Source: Symmetrospora coprosmae (Eukaryota > Basidiomycota > Cystobasidiomycetes > Symmetrosporaceae). From it: a stretch of DNA of 64,000 bases. The position numbers were made by a program, and so were the translations under genes. The stretch spans positions 419,959 to 483,958 of the forward strand of contig VUYT01000013.1 in NCBI GenBank assembly GCA_008802785.1, given 5' to 3'. Shown here in pieces: positions 45,226 through 56,002 of the stretch. Below the pieces are notes generated by a model, which saw only the letters and a program-made list of their open reading frames with translations, had not been told where the DNA came from and ran no database searches. Position 1 is the first letter of the stretch. Every line of letters starts with the position of its first letter.

Positions 45226-45624
45226 TGTGTCGAATGAGCTGGAAGTGCTGTGGCGAGAAGACAAGCCCTGCCGGCGGGCGACGCGCGCAGAGAGCTCCCG
45301 GCCCCGTGAAGGCTGTTTCCTCTTCTCACGGGGCCCATCACGAGCTGCCACGAGTACCAGTAAAGCTGCAATGCACAACTCGATATTGCATGGATTGTGT
45401 GCGTCCCGAGATGAACGCACTCTCACGCACGCTTGAGGCACGGAGAGGCCCACCTGCTGCGTGCAGTCGCGCAATGACGATCCCGCGGGCTACACACTTG
45501 CCGATCAGCGCTTTGAGCGAGCGCGATGTGCGCCAATGCCGACACGAGGATAGGCAAGCCCTCTGTCTCCCTCTCCTCTCACCCACACCCTGTATCCTTC
45601 ACAGTTGATTGACGAGCTGCAGCC
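45226..45624. other. 399-bp divergent intergenic region
   Basis: This is the shared upstream region of the small mitochondrial-type gene and the catalase-like gene. A TGTATCCTTCACAG stretch just before 45605 could be a leader intron acceptor. Nothing else seen. Confidence 0.45.
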
Positions 45625-47112
45625 ATGAGCGCCGCCATCAACGCCGGCATCGCTTCCGTCACGGAAGCCGTCAAGAGCGCAATCTACACCAAGCCGAGGG
45701 AGCCTGAGGACTGGCTCGACTGGCAACAGGCTGAGCAGCCCGTAGAGGATGAAGAGCGCAAGATGTGTGTTCAAGCTCGCCATACTCACAAGCCTTCAAG
45801 TGCAAGCTGAGCGTGGCAACTCTCTGTCTCTCTCTCTCATTCTCTCTCTCTCTCTCTCTCACACAGTGGCGAGATCTGCGACGTCATCCGGAAGGTCATT
45901 GACAGGAACGTCGAAGGTGGGCGGAGTATGCGCAAGGCGGCGAGAAGGAGCGTTGTAGTGCTGAGCTGTGCGTTGGTCTCCCGTGCGTGCTAATTAGAAC
46001 ACCAGCACGGAATGCGAGGCACTCACGTCAAAGGGCTCGGGTGCGTCTGGCAGGCACCGTCTCCACACCTGCTGGAACTCATCGCTTATACGGCGCCTTG
46101 GTGCTCCATTTCCTACTCACAGCTACGTCAAGGGAACTTTTACCGTCAAGGAGGACCTACCCGCTCACCTGCAGCACGGTCTTTTCGCAAAGCCAGGGAG
46201 TGCCTTCCCCGTCATTGCGCGCTACGCCAATGAGCCTTCGCACCTGAAACCCGACACGGACAGCATGCCACGCGGTCTGAGTATGAAGCTGTTCGATGTG
46301 CCAGAGGGCAACCGCATAGACACCGAGAGCTATGGCGACTCTAGTACGCAGGACATCCTGATGAACAACGCCGACATGCTCGAGCTCACAGATCTCGACA
46401 CGACGCTCGAGATCTTTACGCTGCGGGAGAGGCACTGGCGCGAGCCGGAAAAGCTCAAGGCCGAGCTGGCGAAGCGCAGTGACCGGACCAAGCAGTTTGC
46501 GCCGGGCATGCTACCCAGCAAGCCAATTCTCGGCATGACCATGTTCTCGCAGTGTGAGTCTATCTTGGCGATTCTGTCGACCTTTGGCCCGAGACTGACA
46601 GTCTCACCTGCACATTCGCAGCTGCCTTCCGCTACGGTCCCTACATCGCTCATTTCTCCCTCGTACCAGCGAGCGACGAGCAAAAAGCGCTGGCCGACAG
46701 CTCGCAGTACTCGTCCTCCGACTCGTACACGGTGCTGCGCGACCACGTCCGCTCCTTCTACGCAGAGCAGCCTGCAAAGTACATCTTCCGAGCGCAGTTC
46801 GTATCAGATCTCAACTACCAGCCTGTCGAGGACGCGTCAACATCGTGGGACGAGTTCCTGTCTCCGTGGCAGGACCTCGCAGTGGTCGATTTCCCAAAGC
46901 AGGAGACGTTCAGCGATGCCCGGCGAGTATGGTGGGACGACAAGATTGCGCTCAGCCCATTCAATGGTTTGGAGGAGCACAAACCGCTGGGCAGCGTGAA
47001 TCGACTGCGGAAGCGTGTGTACGAGGCGTCCCGGAAGCATCGCCACCAGAGGAACGGAGCTGCTCAAGCAGAGCCGTACTTTCCGAAGAGCATAGACGAG
47101 ATGCCAGAATGA
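45625..47112 (+). CDS. short catalase-like heme protein (SrpA-type)
   Basis: Exons: 45625-45764, 45867-45916, 46019-46040, 46123-46553 and 46622-47112, giving 377 residues; exon 3 is 22 nt. After splicing, the distal-side motif reads RNVEGTHVKGLGYVKGTFTV, with the His expected of a catalase. Then come FPVIARYANEP, GLSMKLFDV, DILMNNADMLEL and SAFRYGPYIAHFSLVP. The C-terminal LRKRVYEASRKHR supplies the presumed proximal Tyr ligand of the heme. The protein lacks the longer wrapping and C-terminal domains of classical 500-700-residue catalases, so it belongs to the short catalase-related group. Peroxide decomposition or peroxidase-like oxidation is plausible; which one is unknown. No signal peptide or C-terminal peroxisomal SKL is seen. 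Confidence 0.85.
45825..45860 (+). repeat. CT-rich microsatellite in catalase-like gene intron 1
   Basis: Nearly uninterrupted CT dinucleotides running into the acceptor ACACAG at 45866. It forms the polypyrimidine tract of that splice site. Confidence 0.85.
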
Positions 47113-47308
47113 TGCTGCGGACAATGTGATTCTGTACTGTACTGTGTTGTCATGTAGCCGTCTAGTCGTGGATACAGCATTGACGCGTCGTCGATCAGTC
47201 TTAAGTTGCAGCCTGACGAGCGAACCCGACTTCGCACGACGCGCTCGCTCTCTTCTGCCCCGGCCCATCCCGTCAGCTCAGCAGCACACAGACGGTAGCA
47301 CGATCGCT

Positions 47309-48903
47309 ATGAGCGGGTTCTTAGGGTGAGTCACTGACAACAGGGCATCACCCCGTAGCAGCGCCGGCGTCCCTCCCGTCAGGCGGCCTGTTTGGGCAGC
47401 GCGACGACGCACCCCCACTGTGCGCGATCCGCTCAAGGCATCAACGCGGCGTGCCCCATTGTTCGATGGAGCAGGAGGGGCAAGGACACCAGAGCGAGCG
47501 TCTCACCTGCGCCACCACCATCACTCGGGACAGATTCCAGTCGCAGGCGAGCTGAGCTGAGCTGAGCTGACTCGCGGACTGGGGCTGTTAACCTCGCAAC
47601 AGGCGAATGCGCGGTACGACACCGACGGGGCAGGCGCCGCAGCTACAGCCAGGGCAACAGCAGCAGCAGCAGCACCAGCACCAGCAGCAGCATCAGGGCT
47701 ATCAGAACGGGAACGGAGCAGCCATGGCCGGCCGGCAGCGGACGACGCCTACGACGCCCCAGTTCAGTCCGACAGCTACAGGCGCTCCGAGCGGGATCCA
47801 TGACTGCCTGCAGCAAAACGGCGGGAAACCGCTGTACCTATGCCAGCCGTGCGTCGACATCCTCGTACGCATACATGCACGTCTGTCAACTCTCTGCTCA
47901 TACGTGCTTTGCAGCTTCGTCAAAGCCGCTCTCGTCAAGGGATCGTTCAAGACCATCACGGCCGTGCCAAAGTACATCGACGGCATGGAATGGGTCGCTG
48001 GGAACCGTGAGTGAGATAGTCTCGCGATGTGGATGTGTAGGGCGACTGCTGATGTGCATCTTTGCGGTGTCTCCCCTGCAAGTCGTGGACTTCTTCAACA
48101 AGTAAGTGCATCGAGAGTCTCGGAGGAGGGCGGAGACGCGTCGCGTTCAGAATGACTGAAACTATATCGTGCCTCTCGCGGCGCCAGCATCAACCTCTTT
48201 CTCGGCATTGTTTCTGAGCACTGCACCCGTGACAACTGTCCGACCATGTCTGCCGGACCAGGGTACGTGCCGTCGCAATTGACCGGTGATGCAAGGTGCC
48301 AGGACCAGGCTGAAGAGCATACACTCGCCAACAGGATGGACTACACGTGGACCTCTGGCCCGACCAAGAAGCAGGTCAAGGTGCCCGCGCCAGAATACAC
48401 GGACTACGTCCTCACCGTGCGTCTGCGCAACGTGTCAAGTCCGAGCCAGTTGTTCATGCTGACGAGCTTTGCACATCTGGAACATCCCAAGTGGGCCGAA
48501 AAGCTCATCGGCGATGAGTCCATGTTCCCGACAAAGTCAGGGCGCGACTTCAGCCCTGCCTTTCCCAAGACGGCCGTCCACCTTTACACGCAGTTCCTCC
48601 GCATCTTCGCCCATCTGTACCACGCCCACTTCCGGGACATCCTCCATCTCAGCCTAGAGGCGCATCTGAACGTGCGTGCTTCACGGGCAATCATACTTCA
48701 TGCTCCATGCCCGACTGACATTTTCCGGTCCGTCTCCGCAGAGCTTGTTCGCCCAGTTCCTGACGTTTGGCCTCACATTCGAGCTGCTGGACCCGAAAGA
48801 GTGCAGAGCACCGCGCGAGGGGTGGGGATTTGTTATCGGCGACTTGATGGATGCATGGAAGGGCATGGGCATCCTGGAGATCCCGCAGCAGCAGATGCAG
48901 TAA
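47309..48903 (+). CDS. MOB2: MOB family kinase activator, Mob2-like
   Basis: Eight exons: 47309-47325, 47603-47848, 47915-48006, 48083-48101, 48188-48262, 48335-48416, 48492-48671 and 48742-48903, giving 290 residues. MOB2 binds and activates an NDR-family kinase (Cbk1/Orb6/Ukc1) in cell morphogenesis. The core reads PLYLCQPFVKAALVKGSFKT, EWVAGNLVDFFNNINLFLGI, EHCTRDNCPTMSAGPG with the two zinc Cys, DYTWT, ESMFPTKSGRDFSPAFPKTA, and FAHLYHAHFRDILHLSLEAH with the zinc His. ALVKGSFKT and LSLEAHLNSLFAQFL favour Mob2 over Mob1. The intron at 48417-48491 is 75 nt and free of stops, so retention would add 25 residues. The N-terminus has poly-Gln/His runs (residues about 17-40). A 17-nt first exon is followed by a 277-nt intron. 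Confidence 0.92.
47549..47570. repeat. (GAGCT)4 pentanucleotide repeat in MOB2 intron 1
   Basis: Four GAGCT units ending in CTGAC, 32 bases before the acceptor at 47602. The repeat creates a series of branch-site-like CTGAG/CTGAC motifs. Confidence 0.8.
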
Positions 48904-49054
48904 TGCCTGTATTTCGCAGCTCTCTGACTCATGTGTATGTAGCCGCGCTTCGTCTCGTAAACATTGACTCTGACTCTTAAGGGCAAACAGCCTCTGTATT
49001 TCGCGCATGCATCCTCTCTGTATTGAATATGCTGCGATCTCTACTTTTGAGCGA

Positions 49055-50809
49055 CTAGCTGGCCTTGGTGACGCGGTCACTAATATCGATAATGGGCCGG
49101 AACTTGAAAGCAGCAGCCGTGTCGCGCATGATGGCGTTGTCAACCATCTTGGCGGTCTTCTCATCGGAGAAGTCAGGGGCCGGCTGGCCAAAGCCAATCT
49201 GTCCGAGTGCGTAGTACGATGATGCGGTCTGCGTGGGGCCAAAAGTGAGGTTGTCCTTGGCTCCCTTGGACTTGCCGCTGATGATGAGGTCGGGCAGGTC
49301 CGTCTCGAGCGTGAGAGGGCGGGCGAGACCGACAATGTCGCAAGACCCCTCGCTGATTGCCTGCGACATGGCTTCGGCTGATCGGAAACCGCCAGTAACG
49401 GCGAGTTTGGCACTCTTGAGGTTCGGGCGCATCCTGTCCGCGAACTGTGATACCACGATGCCATCAGCACGTAGCGTTGCGCTTCGTCGCCGACAGAAAG
49501 AGGCCAAGACGTACCTCGAGGAAGAAGGCCTCGCGCTTCTTGGTGCTCTCGCGTACCTTCATGGCGTCGGAGAGCGACTCGTACGTGCCGCCTGAAGGGC
49601 AGAGTCAGGAGCGGTCACTTCAGCATGTTGAAGACTGCTCACGACTGGGGACAGCACTCACCGGACAGCTCCACAAGGTGAATGCCGGCCTCCTCGAGCT
49701 TCTTGCAGGTCTCTCGGCTTTCCTCCTCGGAAAAGCCGCCTGGAGACGATACAATGAGCGACAGTCAGCCCTGATATAGTTTCGATGGCCTTTGAAAGTC
49801 GCAGCATCTGACCCTCGATGAAGTCCTGCGAGTTGATCTTGATGGTGAGCAAGAACTTTGGGTCTGTGACGTCCTTCTGAATGGCGCTGATAATCTCGAA
49901 GAGGATCCTCGTTCTGTTCTCGAGCGAGCCGCCGTATCTGTCCGTGCGCTTGTTGACGGCAGGCGAGACGAACTGGCTCAGGAGGTAGCCATGCTGTGCA
50001 GGGCCAACGAGACGGTTCAGAGAGAGCTTCAGAGGTGCGCATAGAAGTGGGAGCCACGCACAGCGCAGTGCAGCTGAATGCCGTCGGCTCCGGCCTCGTA
50101 GCACTTCTTGGCCGACCAAGCGAATCGCGCAACGACATCCTCGACCTCCTCAGTGGTGAGCGCTCGAGCGCGACCGAAGGTCATGCCTAGCGAGTTAACG
50201 TACCATCAGTACCGATATCTACTAGGTCAAGTACAAGCTCACCCACCTCCAAGCGGCTTGCACTCGCCCTCACTGGACGAAACGGGCTCGGATGCGATAA
50301 ACTCGGCCGTCTGCCTGCCTGCGTGGGTGAGCTGGATGACTGCCAGAGATCCGTGGGCCTTGGACGCCTTGATGACCTTGCTGAACTTGTCAACAATGTC
50401 CTTTGGCGAGTGGTCCCGGTCCAGACACATGTTCCTCTGCGCCTCGGGATAGCGGGCGTCGCAGGGGACTGTGCAGAAGGGGCCGTGTAAGAGTAGGTAG
50501 CGCAGGTAGGTAGAGATCGTCGAATAGCAGAGAGTGGGTTTGAAAGATGCGCCTGTCAGCCAGCTGAAAGAAAGTATCCGCGTTTACATTCAAGCAGAAC
50601 AGCTACGAACCGTTACCAAAGACAATGATGCCCGTCTTTCCCTCTCCCCAGAGCTTGTAGAGGTGCTCGTACTCTGGCGTAGGGATGCCGCGGCCACTGA
50701 GCTCGTCGGTCCAGGTACAGAGGCGCTCCGTCATTGCGGACTTGAGCGTCCTGTTCATGGCAGTGACGCCGTTGCTGAAGGTGATGGGGGATCCGACTTG
50801 GGAAGCCAT
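49055..50809 (-). CDS. NADH:flavin oxidoreductase, Old Yellow Enzyme family
   Basis: Seven exons on the minus strand: 50617-50809, 50247-50468, 50062-50186, 49813-49993, 49662-49739, 49515-49591 and 49055-49444, giving 421 residues. It is an FMN TIM-barrel reductase. Visible motifs are [93 protein letters not shown] and [16 protein letters not shown]. The pair His-Ala-Gly in the barrel and RYGGSLENR are hallmarks of the family. The physiological substrate is unknown; members reduce enones, quinones and similar electrophiles. No membrane anchor or leader is seen, so it is probably cytosolic. Its start lies 467 bp from the divergent gene at 51277. Confidence 0.92.
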
Positions 50810-50893
50810 GTTTGCGCTGTGCTGTGCAGATGGTGTAGGGTGTAAGGGGGTTGTTGGCGATGAGAAGAGGAAGAGGTGGTCGAGGGAAAGAGC

Positions 50894-50940
50894 TCGAAGC
50901 TGAAGCTGAACCTGAAGCCGAAGCCGAAGCCGAAGCCGGG
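50894..50940. repeat. GAAGC(C/T) hexanucleotide-type repeat in the flavin reductase leader
   Basis: About seven degenerate GAAGCC/GAAGCT units on the plus strand, which read GGCTTC on the transcript strand. They lie 85-130 bp before the start codon of the flavin reductase. Confidence 0.8.
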
Positions 50941-51276
50941 GTGCGATCAGCGCTGACGGAGCTCCCTCACCCCTCACCGCGTCATGGAGCGCCTGGCTTA
51001 ATCAGCGCCACTCGGATGTCACCCGCGCACTAGGCCTCGAGAGTGCGAGGGTCCGCCCGTCAGACGCGCGCTTCTCCACGGTCGACACTCTCAGGGAATA
51101 CTTGACAGACGAATAGTTAGGCCTTGTGAACTTCACACACGCGCGCATTCCCCGCCCAACACCTATCCTCCGCAAGTCAGTGCAGCCTCTCTCGACTCAA
51201 CCATTGGTCCGGACCGTCTCCCCTCTGACAATGCCTCTCCACGACTTTCAATAATATAATAGTGTCCAGCTCAGGG

Positions 51277-51767
51277 ATGAGTGCCGCCGTGTCTGCGCTG
51301 CCAGTCAACACGGAAGAGCACCGCGCTATCGCCATCATGGCCGAGCTCTACTCCGGCTTCGTCAATGAGAAGAAGGTCGCGAAGGACCTCGCAGCGCTGT
51401 CAACGCCCGTTGAACGCCTCGAGGAGATCCTCAAGTACCGCCTCCACCCTGCACTATACACGCAGCTCGTATGGAACGGGACGGGCTTCGAGTCGCAGCA
51501 AGCTCTCACGTCGCAGCAGGTCGAAGAGAAGCTCGTCGCCAGCACCGACTACGACAGGATGAACATCGTGGGTGTACGGTCAGCTGCCTGCGGCTCTCCA
51601 AGTCTCACTGATGCATCTCATTCCGGCGCGTGTAGGTCACCCGTTTCGCAAGCGACAAGATCTGGAACTACGGTCTCGAGAGCACCTGGGCCAAGGTTCG
51701 CGAGGAGATAATCGCAATACGTCGCCGGCAGCAGCCGGATGTCCCCGCAACGGGAGGGTACGCCTGA
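51277..51767 (+). CDS. small conserved-looking protein of unknown function
   Basis: Exons 51277-51567 and 51636-51767, giving 140 residues. Splicing at GTGGGT after ATGAACATC restores one frame: YDRMNIVTRFASDKIWNYGL. The protein is mostly helical: EEHRAIAIMAELYSGFVNEK, LEEILKYRLHPALYTQLVWN, TSQQVEEKL, ESTWAKVREEIIAIRRRQQ. It has no signal peptide or transmembrane segment and no cysteine. I do not recognise it. It is divergent from the flavin reductase. The exon junction and charged helices argue that it is real rather than a random frame. Confidence 0.6.
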
Positions 51768-52920
51768 AAAGGCCAGTACAGCAGCGGCCCCCGTTGTAAG
51801 GCTCTGATACGTATACACAAGGAAGATGTAGCATACACGGCTATCCCGGTGACTCCGTCAGCATCCTCAAACACATCTAGTTGCAGCCGCCCAGCTGATG
51901 GACTGGAGGATCAGTAATGCGTGCTAAGCATGACGTCGTTGACGTCGCCCGCCACGTCCTGCGGGGTCCATCGTGCTGTGCATCACAGGCGCAGTGTCGC
52001 CTGCAGCCAAGCACGTCCAGCGGCCCCTGCCCGCGATGTCTACCTCCATCTGAGCTTCACAGGAATGAAGCGCAGGCTAAGCAGTGCTCTGTCTGACGTC
52101 CTTGTCTTCCTCTCAACCAAGCCCTTAGGTGCAGCACGGCATCGGAGCTCAAGGCAGTAGGAGTTAGCTGCTCTTCCGCAGCAGAGTGCAATGCTGTATA
52201 CGCGAGAATCACCGCGCTACAAGAGACTAGGCGGAGAAGCTAGACTGATGCGGCAGTGAGCACGAATGGTCTCGGCAACGGCTAACATCGATGGCATCAC
52301 GGAGACCAAGTGCACGAAGAGCGTGTGCGAGCTCACCTGCAGAGGAGTGAGCCGAGCGACCGATGACGATCATGAAGACAGGTGGCCGACGAGGGTTGAG
52401 CGCGTCCGGTACAAGGTTGGACCAGAGACACCAGCGGCGCGAATTCCTTGCGCTCGCAGGCGGTCATCAGAACAAGTGCTGCGGTGGATCAGTCGCGACA
52501 ACTGCGGGCTGCTTCTGCCCACTCAACGCGAACCAGGTGCAACTGCTCATTGCGGACGAGACTGCCTGCGGTGAGGAATGATCATCTGCTAGTCTCCGCC
52601 CCTCAATCGGGGATCTGTACAGATCCGTACAGAATAGGCTCACGTCTCAGACCTCGCTTGAGTACCTCGTGCACACAAGGCAAATATCGATAGGGGCGTG
52701 TGATTGGCCTCTGCTCGTTTCCAACGAAAGAGGCGACGGGACTGGGACGAGACAGGATGGTCGCATCTGCATTTCTACACGGCGAAACAGGACGGCGAAA
52801 GAGAGAACAAAACGAGGAGAAACTGCATGTGGATGCACAATGCGAGACAGAGGCTCACGTATGTCTGCCCCACTATAGGACTAGAGCATCCGGAGACTGC
52901 GCATGCGGCGGGACGCGATT
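51768..52920. other. 1.15-kb interval between convergent genes
   Basis: Between the small protein's stop and the VMA1 stop. Several open frames of 60-100 codons overlap here, none with a motif. No RNA gene identified. Confidence 0.5.
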
Positions 52921-55654
52921 CTAGTCGGACAGGTTGCGGAACTTTGCCTGGATCTCCTCGTGCAACTTCTCGTAGACGTCGGTGATCTTCTGCTCGCCGT
53001 CGACAGGGTCTTCGAACTCTGCAGAAATGGGAAAGTGAGCCCAAGTCAGTAACCCCCAATCTCCAAGCCGGGTCGAATAAAAGCTGACGCCTCGACGGCA
53101 GAAACGTCGGACTCACTCATCCGCGACAGGGCGTACCACTGGTCTTGCGATGCCTCCTTTGCCTTTGCCCAGGTCGTCTCGCCATTCTCGACGGCCGCAG
53201 TGGCGCAATCGTAGTATGCAATGAAGTTGCGCAGCATGCCGTTCGTCTTGTAGAAGGGGCAGTAGCGATCGTAGGCCGAGATACCGTTCTGCTGCAGGTA
53301 GTCTACGTGGATTGGAACGAGGATTTCAGCACCTTGATGCAGACACTGCTGATGGGCGCGGGCGCCCGCTCACCGTCCTTGATGAGCTTTGCAACATCGA
53401 GCGTAACCTTGTCGGCCTCTCCCAGCGCCGACTTGCCAACAAGCTGGACAATCTCTGCGAGCTCGTCCTCCTTCTGCAAGATCATCTTTGCCTTGTTGCG
53501 CACCTCCATGAAGCCCGGGTGCTCCTTTGTGTAGTACGGCTGGAGTATGTTGAGGTACTTGGAGTACGACACGTTCCAGTTGACTGACGGGAAGTGCTTC
53601 CTCTGCGCGAGCTTCTTGTCGAGGCCCCAGAACACCTGGACAATGTTGAGCGTGGCCGACGTGACGGGGTCGGAGAAGTCGCCTCCTGGGGGCGAGACGG
53701 CGCCGACAATCGTGACGGTTCCGTTTCGGGTCGGCGAGCCAATGCAGGCAGCTTTGCCCGCGCGCTCGTAGAAGGAGGCCAGCTTGGCACTGAGGTACGC
53801 CGGGTACCCAGAGTCGGCCGGCATCTCTGCCAGTCGCCCCGAAATCTCTCGCAGCGCCTCGGCCCATCGCGAGGTAGAGTCGGCCATCATGGCCACGTTC
53901 TTGCCCTGGTCGCGGAAGTACTCGGACAGCGTGATGCCCGTGTAGATGGATGCCTCTCGCGCGGCGACGGGCATGTTTGACGTGTTGGCCACGAGTGTCG
54001 TCCGCTTCATGATGGGCTCCTCCTTGCCTCCGATCTCGATGGTGAGCTCCGGGAAGTCCATGAGTACCTGGTTGGTGCGTGTCCCACGTTAGGTGGAACT
54101 CTGCGAGGCAGGACATACGAGCCCTCTTGATGGACCCACCTCCGCCATTTCGTTTCCACGCTCGCCGCATCCAACATAGACGATAATGTCCGAGTTGGAG
54201 AACTTGGACACCGCCTGCGAGATGACAGTCTTTCCGCACCCGAATGCACCCGGGATGGCGGTGGTCCCTCCCTGAACGCACGGGAAGAGCGAGTCGAGCA
54301 CGCGCTGGCCGGTGAGGAGCGGTCCGTCGGCGGTGAGCTTCTCCTTGATGGGCCGGGGCGCTCGGACAGGCCAGAGCTGCGCCATGGTGTGCTTGGTTGT
54401 CTTGCCCTCGAACTCGGTCTCAAGCACGACGTCGTCGACGTTGTAAGAGCCCTTGTCGGCAATGTGCGTGATGGTGCCGCGTGCGCGCGGGCCGAGCATG
54501 ATGCTGTGCTGGTTCAGGAGCGAGTTCTCGTACACGTGGCCATACACGTCGCCGCCCGTAATGTGGTCGCCGACCTTGTAGTCAGACGGGGTGAAGTCCC
54601 ACTGGGCGGTCCTCGACAGCGCCTCGGTGTTGATGCCTCGCGGTATGTAGATGGATTCAGATAGTTCGGCAATGGCTTTCAGGGGCCGCTGAATACCGTC
54701 CTGTGAAATGTCGGAAGCGTAACAGTGTCAGCTGACACATCACAAGGCGTCCGCACCGACCTAGGCCGACTGACGTAGATGTTGCCCATCAATCCTGTGC
54801 AAAGCAGCAGACACGAGTCAATCAGATAGCGGACGGGCTAGCTGGCTGGACAGACGGACTTACCAGGTCCAAGCTCGACAGACAATGGCTTTCCGGTGCG
54901 CAAGACGGGATCTCCGATGGTCATGCCGGACTTTGAGCATTGGCAGTGTCGGTCAGAGTCAGCATGATGGATGCGGCTCAGGCGGGACGGGCGGCAAGCA
55001 CGGAACCTCACCGTCTCCTCGTACACCTGAATGGTGACCTTGTCGGCTGAAGAATGGTACAGATACCCAGTCAGGGTTCGTCTCGAGATGCCATGCGTAT
55101 CGAGCACTGGCGCGACTGACCATCGATTCGAATGATCTCTGCGGGTGAGGGAGTGTCCGAGGGACGTCAGCGACTGCAGCAGCTGGGGCGGACGAGATGC
55201 GCTCTACATGGAACTCACCTCCGACGAGCTCATCGTGTCCGACTCGGACCTGGAGTGAGAGGAGTGAGCGCAGAGGAGGTCAGGGGTGAGAGGCCAGGTC
55301 GAGCCAAAGCCAGGCGGACGAGCCGAGGTCCACACTTGGACGCTACTCGCGACGCACCAGCTCGTACATTGCCGCGCCAATCTGGCGGCACGAGCAGAAC
55401 AGTGTCAGTCGAGGCGCATCCCGGGCGACGGGTGTCATTCAGGCGGTGATGTGACATTGCGACGCACCATGTCCTCTGCGACGACGACGGGTCCCGAGAC
55501 TGAGAACACCTTGCCGAACTTGGACTCGCGGTCCTCGTCTGTGCGTGTGTTCAGCATCAGCATCAGCATCAGCTCGCAGCATGCGAACACGCTCATCACG
55601 ATAGGCGTGATTGGCCGCACCCTGTATCCTGATGGTCTTCTTTGCGTTCTGCAT
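52921..55654 (-). CDS. VMA1: V-type proton ATPase catalytic subunit A
   Basis: Twelve exons on the minus strand: 55621-55654, 55468-55538, 55358-55381, 55219-55249, 55121-55138, 55012-55046, 54864-54930, 54775-54794, 54140-54700, 53374-54067, 53117-53302 and 52921-53018, giving 612 residues, normal for the family. The subunit hydrolyses ATP in the V1 sector to acidify vacuoles and endosomes. Six of the first eight exons are 18-35 nt. Together they encode [60 protein letters not shown]. The P-loop GAFGCGKT is near residue 251; [19 protein letters not shown] and [20 protein letters not shown] follow. The first exon is the least certain but fits in phase. No intein is present at the GCGER site where budding yeast carries one. 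Confidence 0.95.
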
Positions 55655-56002
55655 TGCCCCAGCCTGCCAGCGGGATGGTGCAGCATCAGCAGCATCACTC
55701 GCCTCAGCCCAGAGTCGGCCCTCGCCGTCCATCGACTGCACTGACCATCTTTGCAAGTGTGACTGTACGGGTGTGGGTGCGTGCGTGCGAGATACAGCAG
55801 CCGTGACTTCTGTGAGTTGGATGGGGTGGATGGGATGGATATCGATGGATGCCTCCTCTCCGCTCCCCTTTCCCCTGTCTCTGCGCCTGTGCCCTCCCTG
55901 TGGCTGCTGCCATCCTGCCCGGGCAAGGGGTCGTCGCCGCGTCACTCCACTCCCCTCTCTCCCTCTCTCTCTCACTCCATCGTCACTACCACACAGGCAA
56001 CC
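55655..56002. promoter_or_regulatory. 348-bp divergent promoter of VMA1 and RPT1
   Basis: The start codons face away from each other. Pyrimidine-rich CT runs (55950-55980) precede RPT1. I could not identify a proteasome-type hexamer element with confidence. Confidence 0.5.

Noticed and set aside
54121-54200. Possible intein in VMA1
   Set aside because: The [12 protein letters not shown] site continues directly into LMDFPEL after an ordinary intron; no intein splice blocks.
53370-54281. 303-codon alternative frame inside VMA1
   Set aside because: Overlaps conserved VMA1 exons in another frame; His/Gly/Arg-rich and featureless.
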